Source: DASSKF01 sp035690725 (lineage in GTDB: Bacteria; Actinomycetota; Actinomycetes; Actinomycetales; Dermatophilaceae). Taken from it: a stretch of 61,670 nt of DNA. The translations under genes and the position numbers were made by a program. The stretch covers positions 1-61,670 of the forward strand of contig DASSKF010000133.1 in NCBI GenBank assembly GCA_035690725.1. Direction: 5' to 3'. Below, one piece after another: positions 17,570 through 27,200 of this stretch. Position 1 is the stretch's first letter. Each line of letters begins with the position of its first letter. The notes below the pieces were generated by a model. The model was given only the letters and a program-made list of their open reading frames with translations, had not been told where the DNA came from and ran no database searches.

Positions 17570-18291
17570 TACCGAGGGGTCAGGACGCAGAACTCGTTGC
17601 CGCCGGGGTCGGCCATGACCACCCAGCTGACGTCACCCTGGCCGATGTCGAGCCGGCTGGCGCCGAGTGCGACGAGCCGCTCGACCTCGGCCTCCTGGTC
17701 CACCTCGGGCGGCGGAGCGATGTCCAGGTGCAGGCGGTTCTTGCCGAGCCTGGTCCGGACCGGGGGGCCGCCCCAGGTGAGTTTGGTTCCGCCTGACGGC
17801 GACTGGATCGCCGTCTCCTCGTCTTGGTCCCAGACCAGCGGCCACGCCAGTGCCTTGCTCCAGAAGTGGCCGACGGCCCGCGTCCCGTCACCCGCAAGGG
17901 CGCCGATGCGTCCGGTGTCGGCGAGGAACCTGTTGCCCGGCGGGATCACGCAGAACTCGTTGCCCTCGGGGTCGGCCAGCACCACGTGCTCTTCCTCAGG
18001 CAGCTGACCGACGTCGAGGTGTCGGGCACCGAGCTCCAGCGCCCGCTCCACGGTCTCCCGCTGGTCGGCGTACGAGGTGGACGTCAGGTCGAAGTGCATC
18101 TGGTTGGGTTCGCGCCTCGGCTCGTCGCTGGGTGCGAACTCGATCCGAAACTCCGGCTGTCCGGTCGGGAGGAGAACGACGACACCGTCCTGGTCGTCGA
18201 TCACCTTCCGGTCCAGGACACCCGCCCAGAACTCGCCCAGGCGCTGCGGCTCCTGCGCGTCGACGGTGAGGGCGGCGAGGTTCGACGTCAT
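17569..18291 (-). CDS. double VOC-domain protein (glyoxalase/dioxygenase-like)
   Basis: A 240-aa protein with two vicinal-oxygen-chelate units, about residues 4-115 and 122-238; the repeats share VVLADPEGNEFCVIPPG and VVMADPGGNEFCVLTP. Such proteins bind a metal with histidine and glutamate side chains or act in antibiotic resistance and aromatic metabolism; the substrate cannot be told. TAGGGT 6 nt before the ATG suggests a leaderless start. Confidence 0.85.
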   Translation of the reverse strand: MTSNLAALTVDAQEPQRLGEFWAGVLDRKVIDDQDGVVVLLPTGQPEFRIEFAPSDEPRREPNQMHFDLTSTSYADQRETVERALELGARHLDVGQLPEEEHVVLADPEGNEFCVIPPGNRFLADTGRIGALAGDGTRAVGHFWSKALAWPLVWDQDEETAIQSPSGGTKLTWGGPPVRTRLGKNRLHLDIAPPPEVDQEAEVERLVALGASRLDIGQGDVSWVVMADPGGNEFCVLTPR

Positions 18292-18297
18292 CCCTGG

Positions 18298-18303
18298 ACC
18301 CTA
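18298..18303 (-). promoter_or_regulatory. -10 box (TAGGGT) of the double VOC gene
   Basis: Read leftward, TAGGGT lies 6 nt before the ATG at 18291, in the 16-nt gap after the FAD oxidoreductase gene. Confidence 0.5.
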
Positions 18304-18307
18304 CCTT

Positions 18308-19540
18308 CTAGCGCGGGTCCAGTTGCGGCTCAATCACTTCCGGCCGGAAGCCACGGCCGACGAGGCGTGCCGTCACCCGTCGGAGGACGGGCAGGGCAGC
18401 GGCCGCGCCGGCCCGTTGCCACCACGGCATCGGATTCGCCAGGAACCCGCCGCCACCGGGCTTGGCGATCATCGCATGGAGGCGCAGCTGGAGGGGCTGC
18501 ATGCGCCTGACCGGTGCCAGGCGGCGCGTCTGCACCCGTTCGAGGTCCGCGGTGTCGACGGCAAGGCTGCGCAACCGATCGACCAGGATGTTCGCGGCGG
18601 CGACCGCGTCCTGGATCGCATAGTTGACCCCCACTCCGAATGCGGGGGACATGGCGTGGGCCGCGTCGCCGATGCACAGCAACCCCGGCTGCCACCAGCG
18701 GCTGAGCCGGTTGACCTGCACGGTGAGGAGCTTGACCTGGTTCCAGTCGGTGACGGAACCGACGACCTCGTCCAGGAAAGGGGCGACGCGCACGATGCGA
18801 GCGCGAAACGCCTCGATCCCGGCGGCCTGCATCGCCGGGTAGCCGCCCTTGGGGATCAGCATTCCCGCCTGGTAGTACTCCTTGCGCGGGATGGTGATGA
18901 CCATGGACTCGGCATCGAGGTAGGCGAGCGTGTCGGGCGGGTTCACCGTCGTCCTCGGCAGACGAAACCACAACACGTCGACCGCCACGCCGTAGTCCGT
19001 CGGTTCCAGGCCCGCCGCGCGCCGCACGGTCGAGTCACGGCCGTCGGCCGCCACGGTGAGCAGGGCCTCGATCTCGACCGGGCCGTCCTGCGTGGTGACG
19101 GTGACTCCGCGCACCGCGTCTCCGTCGCGGAGGATGCCGGTCGCCTCGGCACCCATCATCAGCCGGAACGTGGGATACCGCGCCGCCTCGTCGGCGAGGA
19201 AGGAGAGGAAGTCCCACTGGGGCAGGAGCGCGATGGACTGGTTCCTACCCGGCAGGTGGGCGAAGTCGACCGGCGTCAGGCGATTGCCGTTGACGACGAC
19301 GTCGAGGGTGTGGATCGCGCTCTGCGGAACGGCGTCGAACCGCGCTCGGAGGCCGAGCTGGTCGATCAGGTCGATGGTCGACGGGTGGATCGTGTCCCCC
19401 CGGAAGTCCCTGAAGAAGTCGGTGTGCTTCTCCAGCACAATGACGTCGACCCCGGCTCTGGCCAGGAGCAGCCCCAGCATGACGCCGGCCGGACCACCAC
19501 CGGCGATGCAGCAGGTCGTGACCAGTCGTGAATCGGACAT
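18308..19540 (-). CDS. FAD-dependent aromatic-ring-type monooxygenase
   Basis: A 410-aa flavoprotein of the FAD_binding_3 (PHBH-like) family. It has the Rossmann motif IAGGGPAGVMLGLLLARAG near residue 12, the DG-type segment AADGRDSTVRRAAG around residue 155 and the GD motif CIGDAAHAMSPAFGVGVN near residue 290. These enzymes hydroxylate aromatic substrates with NAD(P)H and O2. GGAGG lies 6 nt before the ATG. It starts 24 nt after the sigma factor gene, so it may belong to the same ECF-controlled operon. Confidence 0.87.
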   Translation of the reverse strand: MSDSRLVTTCCIAGGGPAGVMLGLLLARAGVDVIVLEKHTDFFRDFRGDTIHPSTIDLIDQLGLRARFDAVPQSAIHTLDVVVNGNRLTPVDFAHLPGRNQSIALLPQWDFLSFLADEAARYPTFRLMMGAEATGILRDGDAVRGVTVTTQDGPVEIEALLTVAADGRDSTVRRAAGLEPTDYGVAVDVLWFRLPRTTVNPPDTLAYLDAESMVITIPRKEYYQAGMLIPKGGYPAMQAAGIEAFRARIVRVAPFLDEVVGSVTDWNQVKLLTVQVNRLSRWWQPGLLCIGDAAHAMSPAFGVGVNYAIQDAVAAANILVDRLRSLAVDTADLERVQTRRLAPVRRMQPLQLRLHAMIAKPGGGGFLANPMPWWQRAGAAAALPVLRRVTARLVGRGFRPEVIEPQLDPR

Positions 19541-19564
19541 CGTGGTCCTCCATCCATCGGGTGC

Positions 19565-20809
19565 TCAGGTCAACTCGGCGCGCTTCCTGCCCAGGTACGC
19601 GCGCTCGGCCGAGTTCCGGGTGGCCGCGATCGCGGCGTCATACGCCTCCTTCGCCTCGGCGCTCCGGCCGAGCCTGCGGAGCAGGGCGCCACGGGTGGCA
19701 TGCCACGCGTGGTAGCCGGTGAGGGTCAGTCCATCGACCAGGGTGAGGGCGACCTCGGGGCCGTCGAGCTCGGCCACCGCGACAGCACGGTTCAGCGCGA
19801 CGATCGGTGACGGGTCGAGCCGGGCCAGCTGGTCGTACAGGGCGACCACCTGGGACCAGTCCGTGTCGAGGGCCGAGGACGCGTCGGTGTGGACCGCGTT
19901 GATGGCCGCGAGCACCTGGTAGCGGCCGGGTCGGTTGGTCGCCAGGCACTCCCGGACCAGGTGGTGACCCTCGACGATCAGCGAGCGGTCCCAGCCGGCG
20001 CGGTCCTGCTCCTCGAGCGGGACCAGCTGCCCGTTCCGCACCCGGGCATCTCGCCGGGCTTCGGTGAGCAGCATCAACGCGAGCAGGCCGGCCACCTCCG
20101 GCTCGGAAGGGAGCAGCTGGTGGAGGACTCGCGTCAGCCGGATCGCCTCGACCGTGAGCTCGGCGCGAACGGGCTCGCCATCACCGGTGGCGAGGTAGCC
20201 CTCGTTGAACACGAGGAACAGCACCGTCAGCACCCCGCCGAGCCGCCCGGGCAGGTCGGCGGCCTCCGGCACCCGGTAGGGCACCTTAGCCGCGGCGATC
20301 TTCCGCTTCGCCCGGGTGATCCGCTGCGCCATCGTGGTCTCGGGCACGAGAAAGGCCCGTGCGATCTCGGGCACGGTCAGCCCGCCGAGGAGCCGGAGTG
20401 TCAGCGCGATCCGTGCCTCCGGTGCCAGCGCCGGGTGGCAGCACGTGAACAGCAGCCGCAACCGGTCGTCCTCGACCGGTCCGGTCGGCTCGTGGGGCGT
20501 CTGGTCGTCCATCCGGGCTGCCGCCTGGTGCTTGGCGCTGCGCTGCTTCTCCCGCCGGATCCGGTCGATCGCGCGGTTGCCCGCGGTGGTCGTGAGCCAG
20601 CCACCGGGGTTGGGAGGGACACCGGACTCCGGCCACTTCTCCAGGGCGGTCACCAGGGCCTCGCCGGCCGCCTCCTCGGCGAGATCGATGTCTCCGAAGC
20701 GACGGACCAAGGACGCGATCAGGCGGCCGTACTCCTCGCGGAAGACCCGCTCGACGGCCGCCCTCTCGCCCTGCATCGATCGCTCGTGGCTCGGCTCAGG
20801 CGAGGCCAC
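19565..20809 (-). CDS. ECF sigma factor with C-terminal helical extension (ECF42 type)
   Basis: A 414-aa sigma factor. Region 2 covers about residues 15-85 (LIASLVRRFGDIDLAEEAAG and GWLTTTAGNRAIDRIRRE) and region 4 about 125-185 (LTLRLLGGLTVPEIARAFLV). The rest is a 200-residue tetratricopeptide-like extension, typical for the ECF42 group, which lacks an anti-sigma factor and is encoded beside DGPF (YciI-like) proteins, as here. GTG 20809 overlaps the DGPF gene by 14 bp; ATG 20776 is an alternative start. Confidence 0.9.
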   Translation of the reverse strand: MASPEPSHERSMQGERAAVERVFREEYGRLIASLVRRFGDIDLAEEAAGEALVTALEKWPESGVPPNPGGWLTTTAGNRAIDRIRREKQRSAKHQAAARMDDQTPHEPTGPVEDDRLRLLFTCCHPALAPEARIALTLRLLGGLTVPEIARAFLVPETTMAQRITRAKRKIAAAKVPYRVPEAADLPGRLGGVLTVLFLVFNEGYLATGDGEPVRAELTVEAIRLTRVLHQLLPSEPEVAGLLALMLLTEARRDARVRNGQLVPLEEQDRAGWDRSLIVEGHHLVRECLATNRPGRYQVLAAINAVHTDASSALDTDWSQVVALYDQLARLDPSPIVALNRAVAVAELDGPEVALTLVDGLTLTGYHAWHATRGALLRRLGRSAEAKEAYDAAIAATRNSAERAYLGRKRAELT

Positions 20810-21158
20810 CGAACGGGCGGACCTCGACCTTGCCCCGGCACGCCCTGGACCCCTCGGCCGCGAGCCTGAGCGCCACGTCGAGGTCGGGCGCGTCGATCAC
20901 CCAGAAGCCCCCGATGACCTCCTTGGTCTCGAGGTAGGGGCCGTCGGTGGTCACCGGAGCCTCACCCCGGCCATCGACGACGGTCGCCGTCGAGGCCGGC
21001 TCGAGCCCACCGGCGAAGACCCAGTAGCCCTCGGTGTGCAGCCGGTCGTTGAAGACGCCGGTCGCGGCGAACGCCGCCTCCATCTCCTCCTTCGAGCCGT
21101 AGTTGCCGAACTCGCCCATCACGGAGGGGCCGTGCACCGTCAGCAGGTAGTGCGTCAT
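20796..21158 (-). CDS. YciI-like DGPF-domain protein
   Basis: A 120-aa protein of the DGPF group within the YciI family, with the namesake motif as TDGPYLETKEVIGGFW near residue 75. DGPF proteins accompany ECF41/ECF42 sigma factor genes; their role, perhaps as sensor or target, is not settled. AGGAGAAG precedes ATG 21158. It is the first gene of a probable DGPF-sigma-FAD oxidase operon. Confidence 0.9.
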   Translation of the reverse strand: MTHYLLTVHGPSVMGEFGNYGSKEEMEAAFAATGVFNDRLHTEGYWVFAGGLEPASTATVVDGRGEAPVTTDGPYLETKEVIGGFWVIDAPDLDVALRLAAEGSRACRGKVEVRPFGGLA

Positions 21159-21223
21159 CTCACTTCTCCTCGGCTCCGGGCGGTCCCGTCGACCGCCCTC
21201 ACCCCCACCACGAAGGGGAGTCC

Positions 21224-21234
21224 GTCGATACGAC
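21224..21234. promoter_or_regulatory. GTCG-ATA-CGAC palindrome upstream of the DGPF gene
   Basis: The palindrome lies 66 nt before the DGPF start. Read leftward it gives TTGTCGTATCGAC, which may be part of an ECF promoter recognised by the sigma factor of this operon or a separate operator. Assignment is uncertain. Confidence 0.3.
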
Positions 21235-21299
21235 AACCTGCCACAAAACTCCGGGGGAGGTTCCCGATCCGTCGTCGTCGTCGCCGGCCGGCACGGGTC

Positions 21300-21328
21300 T
21301 TGTGCCGTCCGCGAACGCCCCATAGCGT
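21300..21328 (+). promoter_or_regulatory. promoter of the cyclase gene
   Basis: TTGTGC (21300-21305), a 17-nt spacer and TAGCGT (21323-21328). It would give a leader of about 70 nt, and a GAAGGAG ribosome binding site precedes ATG 21404. Confidence 0.55.
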
Positions 21329-21403
21329 CTCGACCACCATCGTTTCCCACCCCGACCGCTGTCGGTCGTCCCTTCCGGGCTCGACCCCGGGCGAAGGAGA
21401 GCC

Positions 21404-22174
21404 ATGTCCGTCCTGGCAGAGCTGACCGCCGCGTTGTCGTCCGGAGGCGTGCAGGTCGTCGACCTCAGCGCGCCGCTGAGCTCGCAGACGCCGTTGCTCG
21501 AGCTGCCGCCGGAGTTCGGCCAGACCGCCGCCTTCGAGCTCGAGGAGATCAGTCGGTATGACGACCGCGGCCCGGCCTGGTACTGGAACAACTTCCACAC
21601 CGGCGAGCACACCGGGACCCACTTCGACGCACCGAACCACTGGGTGACCGGCAAGGACCTGGTCGACATCGCGTCGGTCCCGGCGGGTGCCTTCGTCGCA
21701 CCGGCCGTGGTGCTTGACGTGACCGAGCAGGTGACCGACGACCCCGACTTCCTGATCGAGCGGAAACACGTGGAGGCGTTCGCCGCCGAGCACGGCGGGC
21801 TTCCCGAGGGTGGCTGGTTGCTGTGCCGCACGGGCTGGTCGGCACGGACCACCCAGGAGGAGATGATCAACCACACCGAGACCGGACCCACCAGTCCCGG
21901 GATGTCCGCTGACTGTGCCCGCTGGGTCGCCGAGGAGTCGCCGCTGCAGGGCATCGGGGTCGAGACCGTCGGCACCGACGCGGGAGCCGCCCACTCCTTC
22001 GATCCGGTCTTCCCGTGCCACTCGTTCCTGATGGGCAACAACAAGTACGGCCTCGCCCAGCTGCAGAACCTGGACCAGCTCCCGCCGACCGGCTCCGTCG
22101 TCATCGCCACCCCGTTGAAGATCGTGGGCGGGTCCGGCTCGCCGGCGCGGGTGGTCGCGCTCGTCGAGCGCTGA
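21404..22174 (+). CDS. metal-dependent cyclase/formamidase-family hydrolase
   Basis: A 256-aa protein of the cyclase family (PF04199), which contains kynurenine formamidase and related hydrolases. The metal-binding signature HTGTHFDAPNHW is intact near residues 67-78. The substrate is unknown. The ThDP enzyme at 22190 starts only 15 nt later, so the pair probably acts on one pathway, perhaps hydrolysis followed by C-C cleavage or decarboxylation; that is inference. Confidence 0.87.
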   Translation: MSVLAELTAALSSGGVQVVDLSAPLSSQTPLLELPPEFGQTAAFELEEISRYDDRGPAWYWNNFHTGEHTGTHFDAPNHWVTGKDLVDIASVPAGAFVAPAVVLDVTEQVTDDPDFLIERKHVEAFAAEHGGLPEGGWLLCRTGWSARTTQEEMINHTETGPTSPGMSADCARWVAEESPLQGIGVETVGTDAGAAHSFDPVFPCHSFLMGNNKYGLAQLQNLDQLPPTGSVVIATPLKIVGGSGSPARVVALVER

Positions 22175-22189
22175 GCCGGGGGTGGTCCG

Positions 22190-23827
22190 GTGCTGGTCGC
22201 GGAGGCGGTGGGTCGGGCGCTGGTCGCCTCGGGGGTCGACCACGTCTTCGGGGTGGTCGGGTCGGGCAACTTCCACGTCACCAACGCGATGGTGGCGGCC
22301 GGTGCCCGCTTCGTCGCCGCCCGGCACGAGGGGGGCGGCGCCACCATGGCCGACGCCTACGCCCGGAACTCCGGCAGCCCCGCCGCCCTCACCGTGCACC
22401 AGGGCTGCGGGCTCACCAACGCGATGACCGGCATCACCGAAGCGGCGAAGTCCCGTACCCCGCTGGTCGTGGTCGCCGCCGAGGCCACCGCGCCGCTGTC
22501 CAACTTCCACGTCGACCAGGAGTCGCTCGCCCGGTCCGTCGGCGCGGTGCCCCTCCGGATCGACGACCCGACGTATGCCGTGCAGCAGGCGGTCGCGGCC
22601 GTCGCCACCGCGGTCCACCGGCGCCGCACGATCGTGCTCAATCTGCCGCTGGAGGTCCAGTCCGCGGAGGCACCTGACGGGCCGGTGCCGGACCTGCCGG
22701 CGGCCCCGGCACCACTCGAGCCGTCCGCAGCCGACGTCGCGCGACTCGTGGCAGCACTCCGCGAGGCCGAGCGGCCGGTCTTCGTCGCCGGGCGCGGGGC
22801 GCGCAGCCCGGCCGCCCGGGACGCGCTCCTCGCGCTGGCCGAGGCCACCGGAGCCCTGCTGGCGACCTCCGCGGTGGCCAAGGGCCTGTTCCACGACCAG
22901 CCGTGGTCGTTGGACGTCTCGGGCGGGTTCTCCTCACCGCTGGCCGCCGAGCTCATCGGTGACGCCGACCTCATCGTCGGGTGGGGCTGTTCCCTCACCA
23001 TGTGGACGATGCGGCACGGCGCCCTGATCGGTGCTGCCACCACGGTCGTGCAGGTCGACGACACCGCCGAGGCGCTGGGTGCGCACCGGGACCTGGCCTT
23101 CGGTGTGGTCGGGGACGTGACGCGGACGGCCGCCGCCGCGCTGGACGCCCTCGGTGGGCACACGGCATACGGCTATCGGTCCGAGCAGGTCCGGGAGCGA
23201 CTGGGCGCCTCGCCGGCCTGGCGCGACGTCCCCGTCGAGGACACCTCAGCGGCGGGCCGCATCGACCCGCGCACGCTCACCATCGCGCTCGACGACCTGC
23301 TGCCGCGCGAGCGGGTGGTGGCGGTCGACTCGGGCAACTTCATGGGCTACCCCAGCATGTTCCTGTCCGTCCCGGACGAGCAGGGCTTCTGCTTCACCCA
23401 GGCGTTCCAGTCGATCGGCCTGGGCCTGGCCACGGCCGTGGGAGCGGCACTGTCCCGGCCGGACCGGCTCCCGGTGGCAGCTGTGGGCGACGGGGGTGCG
23501 CTGATGGGCGCCGCCGAGCTCGACACCGTCCGCCGGCTCGGCCTGCCCATGGTCGTGGTCGTCTACAACGACGACGCCTACGGTGCCGAGGTGCACCACT
23601 TCGCCTCGGGAAACCACCCGATGGACACGGTGACCTTCCCCGACACCGACATCGCCGCCGTCGCCCGCGGTTACGGCTTCACCGCGGTCACCGTGCGCGG
23701 CGCACAGGACCTCGAACCGGTCCGCGTCTGGCTGGACGGACCCCGGGACACCCCGCTGTTGATCGACGCCAAGGTCGTCGGCGACGAGCCGTCCTGGTGG
23801 CTCGAGGAGGCGTTCCGGGGGCACTGA
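22190..23827 (+). CDS. thiamine diphosphate-dependent enzyme (acetolactate synthase/decarboxylase-like)
   Basis: A 545-aa enzyme with the three-domain ThDP decarboxylase fold. The catalytic glutamate lies in AARHEGGGATMADAYAR near residue 48; the ThDP/Mg motif is GDGGALMGAAELDTVRRLG with the following YNDDAYGAE near residues 432-462. It resembles acetolactate synthase large subunits and benzoylformate decarboxylases but sits far from ilv genes, so a biosynthetic role is unlikely. The upstream cyclase is its likely partner. Its last codons are part of a 25-bp tandem duplication. Confidence 0.83.
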   Translation: MLVAEAVGRALVASGVDHVFGVVGSGNFHVTNAMVAAGARFVAARHEGGGATMADAYARNSGSPAALTVHQGCGLTNAMTGITEAAKSRTPLVVVAAEATAPLSNFHVDQESLARSVGAVPLRIDDPTYAVQQAVAAVATAVHRRRTIVLNLPLEVQSAEAPDGPVPDLPAAPAPLEPSAADVARLVAALREAERPVFVAGRGARSPAARDALLALAEATGALLATSAVAKGLFHDQPWSLDVSGGFSSPLAAELIGDADLIVGWGCSLTMWTMRHGALIGAATTVVQVDDTAEALGAHRDLAFGVVGDVTRTAAAALDALGGHTAYGYRSEQVRERLGASPAWRDVPVEDTSAAGRIDPRTLTIALDDLLPRERVVAVDSGNFMGYPSMFLSVPDEQGFCFTQAFQSIGLGLATAVGAALSRPDRLPVAAVGDGGALMGAAELDTVRRLGLPMVVVVYNDDAYGAEVHHFASGNHPMDTVTFPDTDIAAVARGYGFTAVTVRGAQDLEPVRVWLDGPRDTPLLIDAKVVGDEPSWWLEEAFRGH

Positions 23828-23858
23828 GCGGTGAGCGTTCCGGGGCACTGAGCGGTGA
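23810..23858 (+). repeat. tandem duplication across the ThDP enzyme stop codon
   Basis: A 25-nt segment (23810-23834) holding the last codons and stop is repeated at 23835-23858 with one G fewer. The second copy is non-coding. Confidence 0.85.
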
Positions 23859-23967
23859 GACGGGCAATCGCGAGACCCGCCTGGCGCGCGTGAACCGGAT
23901 AGAGTGGGGCCGTCCGCGGTGTCACGGCCCTGCCGGCCGTCGACTCGGCGGTGGGAAGGAGGGCAAC

Positions 23968-24219
23968 ATGGTGCTTCCGGCGATAGGCATGCTGATCGGC
24001 GCGTGCTTGGTCGTGTGGTGCTGGTACGACCTTGCCCGCGGCTCCCACCCCGCCTTCCTGCGCAGGTGGCAGTGGGCGATTCTCGTCCTGGTGCTCGCGC
24101 CGGTGGGCCCCTTGTGCTACCTGCTGTTCGAGAAGCTGGGACTCCAGCAACTCCCGAGCACGGCGCCCGAGGAGCTGACCACGAAGTTCGGCGGGAACCT
24201 GTACTTCCGCGGGCACTGA
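23968..24219 (+). CDS. small PLDc_N-type membrane protein
   Basis: An 83-aa protein with two membrane helices (about residues 3-20 and 34-53) and the RRWQWAILVLVLAPVGPLCY segment typical for the N-terminal domain of phospholipase D-type cardiolipin synthases, present here without any catalytic part. GAAGGAGG at 23955-23962 precedes the ATG. Small stand-alone proteins of this kind are common in actinobacteria and have no known function. A TAGAGT box at 23900-23905 may be its -10. Confidence 0.75.
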   Translation: MVLPAIGMLIGACLVVWCWYDLARGSHPAFLRRWQWAILVLVLAPVGPLCYLLFEKLGLQQLPSTAPEELTTKFGGNLYFRGH

Positions 24220-24252
24220 ACCCGCGCCAAACCTGGTGCCACGCGGTGGCCC

Positions 24253-27200
24253 TCAGGCCGCCGGCTCGTCGTCGACGCTGCGGTTGAGCGCGATGTGGGA
24301 CCCGGCGGTCGTCTTGCTGACGAGGACTTGGGTCCGGATCCGCTGCCGGAGCTCGGCGACGTGGCTGACGACACCGATGGTCCGGCCACCCTCGCGCAGG
24401 TCGTCGAGCACGCCGATCACCTGCTCCAGGCTCTCCTCGTCGAGGCTGCCGAAGCCCTCGTCGATGAACAGCGTCTGCAGGTCCAGCCCGCCGGCCTCCG
24501 CGCGGACCGCGTCGCCGAGGCCGAGCGCGAGGGACAGTGCGGCCATGAAGGACTCACCACCGGACAGGCTCACCGTGTCGCGGGCGACGCCCGTCCATGC
24601 GTCGGTGACGGTCAGCCCGAGACCGCCGCGGGCCCCGCGTGCCGCTTTGGCGTCGGAGTGCTGGAGGCTGTAGCGGCCCTCGCTCATCACCGCCAGCCGC
24701 TCGTTGGCGTAGCGCGCCACCTCCTCGAGCCGGGCGGCGAGCACGTAGGAGGAGAGCCGCATCCGCAACGTGTTGTCCTGGCTGGTGCCGGCGACGCAGT
24801 CCGCGAGCTCGGCCAGGAGCTGGTGCTCGGCCTCGGCCGGTCCGAGCCGGCCCAGCGTCTCGTGCAGCTCACCGGCCAGCCGGGCCAGAGCCTTGACGGC
24901 GCGCCCATGGTGCGAGTCCGCCTGGTGGGCGGTCCGCTGGCGCTCCCGGGCCTGCTGCAGGACGACGGTCAGTGCGTCCAGGTCCGGCTCGTCGGCCGTC
25001 AGCGCCGCACCGACCTCGGGTCGGTCGAGCTGCGCCTGCGCGGTCACCCGGCGCCGTGCGTGGTCGTCGACCTCCTGCTGCACGGCGACCACCTCCGCCT
25101 CGGGAAGCGCAGCCTCCCGGGCCTGCTCGGGGCTGGTGAAGTCCTGCTCGTGGAGCGCACGGTCGCGCTGCTCGCGTGCGGTGGCCAGGCGCGCGGCCGC
25201 GGCATCGCGGTCCCGGAGCAGCGTGGCCAGGGCGTCGAGCCCCTCCCTGGCCCGCTGGTGGGCCGCAGCGACCTCGTCGACGTCCCAGCGACGATGCGTG
25301 GCGGACAGCTTGTCGGCCCCCTCATCCACCTCGCCCTCAGCGTCCGGGTCGCCGGACGTGTCGCGGCCGCAGGCGCATTCGGAGGCGTGGGTGCTGAGAA
25401 GCTGCTCGAGGAGCTGCTGCTGCGCCTGCTCGTCGGCCTCGGCGGTCTCGGCGCGGGACCGTGCCGCGGCCCGCTCCTCGTGCAGCGTGTTCATCCGGAG
25501 GGCCGCCTGCTCCGCCGTCTCGACGAGGGCGTCCAGGCCGGACCGCACCTCGGGGAGTTGCCGTGCGGCGTCCGCAGCCGCGGTGAGCTGCAGGCGTGCC
25601 TCCGTCAGGGCCGCGGGCAGCTCCTCGAGCTCCAGCCGGGGCGATCCCTCGGTCGCCGCGAGGGCCTCGTGAAGCGCATCGGCCTGCCCGTCGCGGCGAG
25701 CTCGCGCGGTCGTCAGGGCACGCTGCGCCTCCTCGTGCCGGACCCGTGCGGAGCCGGCGAGCTCCTCGGCAGCCCCGACGCCGGCGTCGCTGGTGTCCAC
25801 GTCGGTCAGGGCGCGGCCAGCCGGCCGAGGGTGCTCCCGGGAGCCGCAGACGGGGCAGGCGCTGCCGTCTTCCAGCTGCTCGCCGAGCTCGCCGGCGATG
25901 TCGTCGAGCCTGGCTCGACGCAGGGCGAGGACGTGCTCCTCCGCCTCCCGCCACGCCCGGGTGCACGCCTCGCTCTCGACCGACAGCGCCGACAGGCGCT
26001 GCTCGTCGTCCTCGAGCTGCTGTCGCAACCGGTGGGCCCGCTCCAGGCGGCGCACCTCGTGCTGCCGCGCGTCCTGCCGCGCCGCGGTGTCGACGAGCTC
26101 GGCCACTCTCGCCTCGGTCGAGGCTCGCTCGGCGTCGGCGCGGTGGCGGGCGACACGCAGCTCCTCGACCTCACCGGTGATCCTGTCGGCCTGCTTGCGG
26201 GACTCCCGCCCCTCGACCCGAGCCGTCTCGCCGCGGTGCAGCGCCTCCCGGGCGCGGACGAGCGTGGCCGTGGCGTCGCGAACCGAGTCGGCCAGGGACC
26301 GCGCGTCGGCAGCGGTGACCTGCTCGGGGACGCGGACCTCGCCACAGTGTCCGGCTGCCGCGACCCGTGCGGTCGCCGCCTCCCGGGCCAGCCGGTCCTG
26401 GTCGTCGCACGCACGGTCGACTGCGTCCAGGTGGGGCCGGACCTGACCGGCACGCAGCGCACGTTCCAGCCGCTGCCGTTGGCGGGCGACGTGCGACGCG
26501 CGCGCGTTGACCGCGTCGAGCTCGGCCCGCGCGGAACGGCCCTCGCGTTGCAGCGTCGCGGTCCGACGGCCCTGCTCCGCGGTCCGGGAGGCCGTGTCGA
26601 ACGCGGCCTCGGCCGCCTCGGTCTCGACGAGGGCCCGGGTGGCCAGCTCGTCCACCCTCTTCCGCGCCCGCGTCAGCTCGGGCTCGACCTCGTCGATCCC
26701 GATCTGGGACCAGACCGGCCACGACCCGTCCGCGTCGTCGCGGTTGGTGTCGCTGCCGTTGGCGGCGTCGAGGACGCCGAGGCCGGCGAGCTCGTCATCG
26801 ACCCGCTGCAGGTGTCGGTCCAACCGCTCCCGGATGCGCGCGAGGTCCTCGCCGGAGTCCCGGCGCCGGCGCGCGAGCCACTGCTCGACGTCACTGAACC
26901 GGCTGGTGTCGAAGAGCCGCTCGAGCAGGCCGCGGCGGTCCTCCGGGGTGGCGCGCAGGAACGCCGCGAACTCGCCCTGGGGCAGGAGCACGACCTTCAT
27001 GAACTGCTCCAGACCGAGGCCGACGACGTCGTCGATGACCTGGCCGACCTCGTCGGCGCGGGTGCCCTTGGCCACCCACTGCCCCCTGGTCCACTCCTGC
27101 AGCAGCACGCGGTGCTGTTCCCTCGTCTCGCCGGTCCCGCGCTTCTTCGGCCGGGAGAACTCGGGAGAACGGCTCAGCCGCAGCCGGCGACCCCCAGCAG

